64,000 nt of DNA from Marisa cornuarietis (taxonomy: Eukaryota > Mollusca > Gastropoda > Architaenioglossa > Ampullariidae). The number at the start of each line of letters is the position of its first letter. The stretch's first letter is position 1. The position numbers were made by a program, and so were the translations under genes. The notes beneath the pieces are model-generated. The model was given only the letters and a program-made list of their open reading frames with translations, was not told the origin of the DNA and ran no database searches. Of the stretch, positions 57,950 to 64,000 are shown piece by piece. The stretch spans positions 1,116,001 to 1,180,000 of the forward strand of contig SMMW01000589.1 of NCBI GenBank assembly GCA_004794655.1, written 5' to 3'.

Positions 57950-60815
57950 CGATTCTGGAATCGAGGAAGTCTGTCCCCTTAAAACGAATTGTGACTTAAA
58001 TATCTCAGACTTTGTGATGAGTGCATGCTCCTTTATTAAAGTTTTCTTTCACCCAGTTATTATGCTTAAGAAACGAAAACACTATTTGGAAGGTGGATGC
58101 TCTTTGTGCACTTGAGCGAAGTTTTCAGTGATGATCATCGTATCACCGTATCGTAACTGTTATGATAGAGATCACGATCATGATCATTTCAGTTGCTGCA
58201 CTTTATCGCCCTAACCTCTAGCTGATCTAATTTATTTGTCACTCTATACTTTAATAGGTTACAGATGACATTTTTATTTCTGAAGCTACACCGGTTAAAC
58301 TAATGTAAAGCATAAATAACATCCATATAGTATGAATAAATCAAATTTACACGTTAAAACTTAAATAAGTCCTCAGGTAAACGCAAAACAGTTTATATCA
58401 TGTTATGAAACAGTCAAAGAACAGCCGAAGTGAAAAACGTTTAAATCGATAACACAATAGAAAATAAATCAGAAAATATTATCTTCACTCCTATCGTCTA
58501 GGGAATACTATAAGACAATGTACTTATTAACACTATCAAATCGACATTATAATCTAAGCGTGAAAAAAACAAGTAGTCATAGATTTAAAGCAGGTATGAC
58601 GCGACGTGTAAAATGTTAACAAGTTTTCTGGGAGAAATTCTGAATAATAAGTTTCCATGTTTTAAAAACAAAGAAAATAAGCAAAAGAAGTGATAAAAAA
58701 TAGCATTTTTTCACTCATAGGTATTTTATGTTAATTTATTATAATCAAAGTAATACGAATGGAATTCGCATAAATTTATTTCATTAATGGGAAAGCTCTA
58801 TAGAAACAATTACTGACTGAGTACAATAGCCAGTGTACTTCTATTTTTATACAAGAGTTCCACAGACAGGATTTCAAAACAAAAAATGGATTAGCATCAT
58901 AAAAATAAGTGGTGATAATTGTAAAAAATTTCACAACGTTGCTCATTATCTACAAGATATTGTTACTTTGTAATTTCTCAATAATGTGTCACGTTTTTCA
59001 AAAGTCTTTTGTGCTTTATTTTCATTTTGGAGTTGGAACATCGCTACTCAGGGCAGCGGTACAACTCCGGTCAACAGGTATGCTGAAACACAGTAAAATA
59101 CTGACAACATTTCTATCAGTAAAGATCTTAAGTGAAAGAAGCTTGTATAATGCATATCACCGTACGGATGATTACAGTAAAGAGCCAACACAATGAAAAA
59201 AGTACAAGATGTTTCTTAATTTAAGAACAAAGAAAATCACCAACAATGCAAATCAGGCAAAATAATATGCCAGCAACGTTTTAGATGTCAAACCTTACGA
59301 TCTGGAATAATATTGTTGCAAAGAGTCGTGTAACATAAACATAAGCTGACTGCAGATCACATATTTATGATAGGTAAACATGCATTAACTATATACTTTT
59401 ATTTTGGGAACAATAAATCAGAAATGCAGAACCCCCCAAAGTCACCCACGGATGTAAGGCAAAGATTCTTACCCGCCAGTAGCATTATTGGCTTATACCC
59501 TCCCAAAAGGTGTATCAAGATACCTTTCACTTTTACCACCACAAGGCCCACTGCCGTTGCACCGGCGGCGACACCCCCAACACTTCCAACTACGATGCCG
59601 GCGATCTGCCCGCTTGTCAGCTCCGCTGTCGCTGTGTTGTTGTTAACGGTTTCTGCCGGTGTCATCGATGTGAAAGAAGGTGTCGTATCCGCCACCGTTA
59701 AGTTGCCAGTGTTCTGTGATGTCGCTTCCGTGGATGGGGTAGAACTGCGCGTGGTTTCTGAAATGAAATACTAGCAGTGTTTATTATATTGATTATGAAA
59801 ACAAGGCTGCGCCTGACGAGCTGAGCTGCTTTGTTCTCCTGCGACTTTTCTATTCTCTTGTGCAACGTTTTTGTTTATTTGTACCCATGGGTTTCTTTGA
59901 GCTACAAGCTGTACTTGTTTCTCATAAGCTTTCCTTTGTTATTGTTTTACTGCCTGTAATTGCCTTGCTTTCTGTTTTTTCTCGGATTTTACTTTTAACG
60001 GTTACATTCTTCATCATTACCTAGATTTTTAGATCTGACTCTTGTTGCTCGTTCTGTTTTTCTCTTCTATGAAAATTAGCTTCACCGACACTGCCCGAAA
60101 AAAAAAAATTACGTTTTACACAATATCGCTGTTTTTATACCAACTTGCTTCCCCTTGAACGGAAGTTTAAAAAACGCTTTTACTGCACGTGTCACGCTAT
60201 CGGTTGCCATGGAAACTATCCACAATTGCGCCTAAACAAACATTTTTAAAAGCTTTCAACTTCGTTAATTTTGTGAGAAGACTTACAATTCTTTTTGAAA
60301 TGGTTAACTAAAGAAAAGATCTACAATTATTCTGAGAGAAATTAGCAAAATCAACTAAACTAATTTTTTAATGATATTTTTGGTAAAACAGTGTGTTAAA
60401 ATTTAAGAAATTTTGATTTAATACAGTGTTACTACTAAATTTCTAATTACTTCTTTTAAAAACTTTTATAGAATTGTTAAGATATGATAAAACAAAAACT
60501 CAACCAAATTTCAGGTCTGTCGCACGTGTCTTTATAAAGTTGAAAAGCTTTGAGGTAAACAAACTGTAACAAGAACAATCTGGAGGGCAGTGTCGGGCGT
60601 TAGATCCTTATCAGTTTTAATATCTTTTATCGATTTTGTCTTACTGTACATTTTAAAGGATCCAGAATAATGCTGCTCACCATATATATATATATACACT
60701 GGTTTAAACCTCCCTGCATTTCGTTCTCGTAGTAGTGTCTAATGTTCCCTTTGCTTGACGCCATGGTCGTGATGTGTTGTGACGACCTTCCCTGCCATAC
60801 AACTCCCAGAATTCA
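57950..60815. repeat. Segmental duplication, copy B
   Basis: Direct-oriented partner of 43640-45080. It carries the intact last exon of the right gene (59399-59757) and its 3' flank. About 800 bp at 58.58-59.40 kb have no counterpart in copy A, either deleted there or inserted here. Confidence 0.8.
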
Positions 60816-63686
60816 CATGTTCACTACCAGTTTCAAACCTGTCCTTTCTGTCTAAGGTTCTGGAAAAGATTGTTCTTTCCCAGCTTATTGTACACACGGA
60901 ACAAAATCATCTCCTTAATCCCTTTCCAGTCAGCTTATAGAAAATGTCATGGTACTGAATCTGCACGTTTGAAAGTTGTCAATGATCTACTCCTCAGTTC
61001 TGACGATGACATAGTGTCATTTCTGGCGTTGTTAGACACCTCAGCTGAATCTGATACTGTAGTTCTATACTTCTACACAGACTTCACCACTCTTTTGATG
61101 ATTTTGCTTTGTCCTGGTTTTTATGATAGCTCATGCTTCTCTCCTGAGATATGGTGTCCCACAGGAACTGTATTGGGTCCATTACCTTTTTTTTGTTATA
61201 TACCTCCTCTCTGTCTGATGTTATGTCATGCCATGTCACATGTGAGTTATGCTTATAATACACAGCTTTATTAGTCAGCTCTACTTATTGAGCTATCAAG
61301 ACTACTGACACAGACACAGGAATGGATAGATAATGTATTGGATGCCACTGAATGATTATAAGACTGAACTGCTTCTTGCTTGTCCAAAGAAATTTCTGAG
61401 TCATCCTTCTCTTCCTTAGTCTCTGTCTATAAACAATTCAACTATTCATTCTTCACCTTTGTCCGCAGCTTGGGTATCATTCTCCATCAGATGTTTCACT
61501 TGTCATCAGCATATTTCTCCTATCGGCAGAAATGCCTGCCTTGAACTTCAAAGGATCAGTACCATTCGTCACTAGATCACCAGTGATACAACTAGAACTC
61601 TAATCTTTGCCTTTGTGCTGCTGAGGATGGAGTATTGTAATTCTCTTTTTTTCTGGAAATCCCAAGTATCTTCTTGACAGATTTCAAAGGATCCAGAATA
61701 ATGCTGCTCACCATATATATACTGTATATATATACTCTTGCTGCCAGGCGTGGATCGTATAGCCTACAAACTTTCCCCTTTGACTTACTCTCCTGTTTCT
61801 GGTACCTCTGCAAACTCACTCCTATATATATATATATATACCCGCACGACTTCTTTGCTCATCTTCTGACACCAAGCTCCTGCTAGTCCAAATAGTTAAG
61901 ACACAGAAGTATAGACAGAGGTCTTTCTCCTACCAAGTCCCATCAGAGTGGAACGGATTACCCCATCAGCCTGGTTCTTTAACCACCTTTAGGTCCAAAG
62001 TGAAGACGCATCTTTTCAGAACAGCGACTTCCCTGTGACCCTGTCCTGACATGAGCGTGCATAACGCACGTATGTAATTTATTTTGTGTATGTGAGTGTA
62101 TGTTGAAGAAGAAAGCGTATATGTGAATATGGGTGCATTTTTGTTAATGATTTAGTCCATGTGTGATTTATGTAAAGCACGCTCTGAGCATATATTTACA
62201 AATCATTATTATTATTACTACTACTTTGAAACAGAGCTCAGTATCATTTATTATTTTGTAAGATCTTCAGGAAAAAAATCTCAGGTTTCGTCAATTATTA
62301 GAAGTCAGAAGACTATAATTCACGAAAAATGGAAAGATGAAATATTTAGCGAACTAGACATCTTGAAAGGATTTGTTTATGATGGAAAACTTTCCATCTA
62401 ATAAATATATTCATTACTATTTTATTCCCCAGTCGATACTTACTTAGGGTAAGCTTACACGAAACACCGTCAGAAAGCAGGTAATAGCCGTTGTTACAGA
62501 AGCAAGTTTCCTGGTCTGTTTCCACAGCACATCCGCCAACAGCAGCATCACAGTCAGTTCGCTGGCAGACAGTCAACGCTGCAATACACACATTTCTACT
62601 CATTGGGTAGCTAACCTGTCACACAACCATAGTTGACCTGCCATTTTGATTCCTCTTAAGAATAAACTTTCTTAAATCAAGAATTGTACGAATGCCTGCC
62701 TTCATTCAACACGCAGTTTCGAAGCAGAACATTGATACTGTGGAATAAATGCCCTTTTAAAAAGTTTGTTAATCATGTTGTCTGAAACTATTACAAAAGA
62801 GGAAAAACCCTTAAAACACGTGTACGTGAGTCCATGTAGTAGGAAACCCGTGTAATGTGTGTCTTATAACTAAAAACGACTTGTGCCTCTTTGGTCCGTT
62901 CTACGACTGCCACTGTGGTGTGGATAGGAGTACAGCTTCGCTTACAATTTTTCAGCTGGACTGAGCAAGCTGAGGGCAGCTAACTATCTTTCATCGTCCT
63001 ATTTGCCATTCTATAGACATAACATCTGCATGTTATGATGCGTGCGTCCGTGTATGTGTTCTCCTTATTACTCTATCGCTGTGTTTCTCATCGTTTTTAA
63101 GTGCTTAGAGCTTGTCTTTGATGGTGAGATAAAGCACAATATAAATTAACTTTATGATTATTATATTATTTCTCCTTCACTTGCGTGACTTAAAGAAATA
63201 GCTTGATGGACATTCACAAACTCACCTTTGCACGTGAAGCCGTCGTTGTTCAGGATGTATCCTGACGCGGTGCAGGAACAGCGGAATGAGCCGGCCGTGT
63301 TCTCACAGCGTTGGGAGCAAGCATTGGTCTCCAGGTCCGCGCATTCGTCCACATCTGTAACACACAGTAAACACGACTTCCATATAAATTGTTGATACCT
63401 AACGAAAGGGGAGAAAAGTGTTTTGAAACAAGGCCACACAACTTGACGGAAATACATCCCTTTTGAATTATTTGAATTTACATTTTGCAATTCCAATAGA
63501 GATTGGTTTATTTTATTTATGTTATTGTCTGCAAAAATAAACCAGTAATTAAACTGTTCCTGGTGGTACCTTTGCATGTCAGGGTGGTTGTATCCCAGTA
63601 GAAGCCGTTGCCGCAGGTGCAAACGTAGCTGCCAATGGTGTTGTTGCAGTGCTGGTCGCAAACTGGCTCAGAACATTCGTCAATAT
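59399..63686 (-). CDS. 3' end of a convergent paralogue: three EGF exons and a transmembrane exon
   Basis: Exons on the minus strand: 63686-63570 (117 nt, D-I-D-E-C EGF), 63354-63226 (129 nt, D-V-D-E-C EGF), 62578-62444 (135 nt, A-L-T-V-C EGF) and 59757-59399. The first three match exons 35, 36 and 37 of the central gene in length, phase 1 borders and sequence (for example Q-R-C-E/D-N-T-A-G-S and G-Y-I-L-N-N-D-G-F-T-C-K). The last exon is Thr/Ser-rich, mucin-like, then has I-A-G-I-V-V-G-S-V-G-G-V-A-A-G and V-G-L-V-V-V-K-V-K, a glycine-rich transmembrane segment, with about 45 more residues to TAA. AAATAAAA overlaps that stop on the same strand. A GGTATC donor-like site after K-V-K could instead splice to a further tail exon. 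The 5' part lies beyond 64000. Confidence 0.82.
60086..60595. mobile_element. 510-bp MITE-like insertion in copy B
   Basis: Begins CGACACTGCCC and ends GGGCAGTGTCG, perfect 11-bp terminal inverted repeats, with an AT-rich non-coding interior. The matching position in copy A (near 44897) has no such sequence, so the duplicate serves as an empty-site reference. A clear target duplication was not identified. Confidence 0.7.
60830..62060 (+). pseudogene. Decayed CR1/L2-like LINE
   Basis: Plus-strand pieces in order: F-Q-S-A-Y-R-K-C-H-G-T-E-S-A and V-V-N-D-L-L-L (about 60935-61000), P-T-G-T-V-L-G-P-L (about 61145-61180), and near the end P-S-E-W-N-G-L-P and T-F-R-S-K-V-K-T-H-L-F (about 61945-62030). 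These are RT and C-terminal motifs in the right order but with many stops and frameshifts. (AT)n tracts at about 61712-61735 and 61824-61840 interrupt it. Confidence 0.75.
62061..62443. other. LINE 3' tail and intron sequence
   Basis: About 62150-62225 has a TGTAAAGCACGCTCTGAGCA phrase followed by ATTATTATTA, the 3' tail of the LINE to its left. The rest is intron of the right gene, next to its 135-nt EGF exon. Confidence 0.45.
62579..63225. other. Intron of the right gene with a LINE-tail-like repeat
   Basis: Mostly plain intron. GAGATAAAGCACAATATAAA with an ATTATTATATT run at about 63126-63168 resembles the LINE 3' tails at 17.6 and 62.2 kb. No further exon seen. Confidence 0.4.
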
Positions 63687-64000
63687 CTGTGTCCAGTAAA
63701 GCGACAAATGGTATCATTTCACACGGATTATAACACAACTCTTACAGCATTAATCAAGGAATGATTACCAATTTCAGTTAATCTTGGTAGAAGTTTATTT
63801 ATCTGTACGTTACTGATCATGAATATCTCTACCTTTCTTAAATGTCTTAACAAGGAAACATTTAACTAAAAGTGTTTCTATTTCTGTTTGGTTCTTTCTT
63901 TTATTTTCTGTATAGCACGTATTATTGCAGCGTTAAAAATTCGTATATGACTGTTTCATTAGAAAATGGTTGATCTTGTTCTGAAGAAAAAACATTGACC

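Overview
The window is animal (eukaryotic) DNA: small exons with GT-AG introns, AT-rich non-coding sequence, many long dinucleotide microsatellites, several families of LINE fragments, a Ty3/gypsy-like LTR element and DNA-transposon relics. The repeat types and the secreted SRCR/CUB/EGF proteins suggest a lophotrochozoan, probably a mollusc; this is an inference, not a species call.

The core is one complete plus-strand gene at 14073-39047. I read it as 38 exons whose lengths and intron phases join into a single frame of 7,047 nt (2,348 codons plus stop). It encodes a signal peptide, 2 SRCR domains, 5 CUB domains, a 15-nt micro-exon, then NIDO, AMOP and VWD domains, a cadherin-like segment, about 17 EGF-like domains and a C-terminal hydrophobic tail of GPI-anchor type. 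NIDO-AMOP-VWD-EGF is the extracellular core known from MUC4-type proteins; here it carries an SRCR/CUB front end. A TATA box lies 58 bp before the ATG and a poly(A) signal about 90 bp after the stop.

The gene appears to sit in a cluster of relatives. At the left edge (596-217, minus) are two exons coding a similar signal peptide with the same splice phase and a TATA box at the same distance, so a divergent gene begins there and runs out of the window. At the right edge (63686-59399, minus) are the last four exons of a convergent paralogue; its three EGF exons are exactly as long (117, 129, 135 nt) as exons 35-37 of the central gene, but it ends in a transmembrane segment. A broken second copy of that last exon lies at 44.3 kb, inside a segmental duplication (about 43.64-45.08 kb versus 57.95-60.82 kb). 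Between them, on the plus strand at 55794-56940, three splice-compatible exons encode a transmembrane segment, a basic stop-transfer and a short cytoplasmic tail ending in a stop codon. They could be an alternative 3' end for the central gene (membrane-spanning versus GPI-type) or the end of another relative.

Region by region: 0-0.66 kb, 5' end of the left gene; 1.84-6.63 kb, an L1/Tx1-like LINE (minus) bounded by 16-bp direct repeats and split by a 431-bp insertion; 9.9-10.5 kb, a non-autonomous Tc1/mariner-like element; 12.0-12.6 kb, an RTE-like LINE fragment; 14.0-39.1 kb, the central gene, with LINE and SINE pieces in its introns; 40.3-40.9 kb, an old LTR remnant; 43.6-45.1 kb, duplication copy A; 45.4-46.5 kb, a decayed LINE; 46.57-55.38 kb, an LTR retrotransposon without reverse transcriptase, fused to a second, inverted, differently deleted copy; 55.8-57.1 kb, the transmembrane tail exons; 57.95-60.82 kb, duplication copy B with a 510-bp MITE; 60.8-62.1 kb, a decayed LINE; 62.4-63.7 kb, EGF exons of the right gene.
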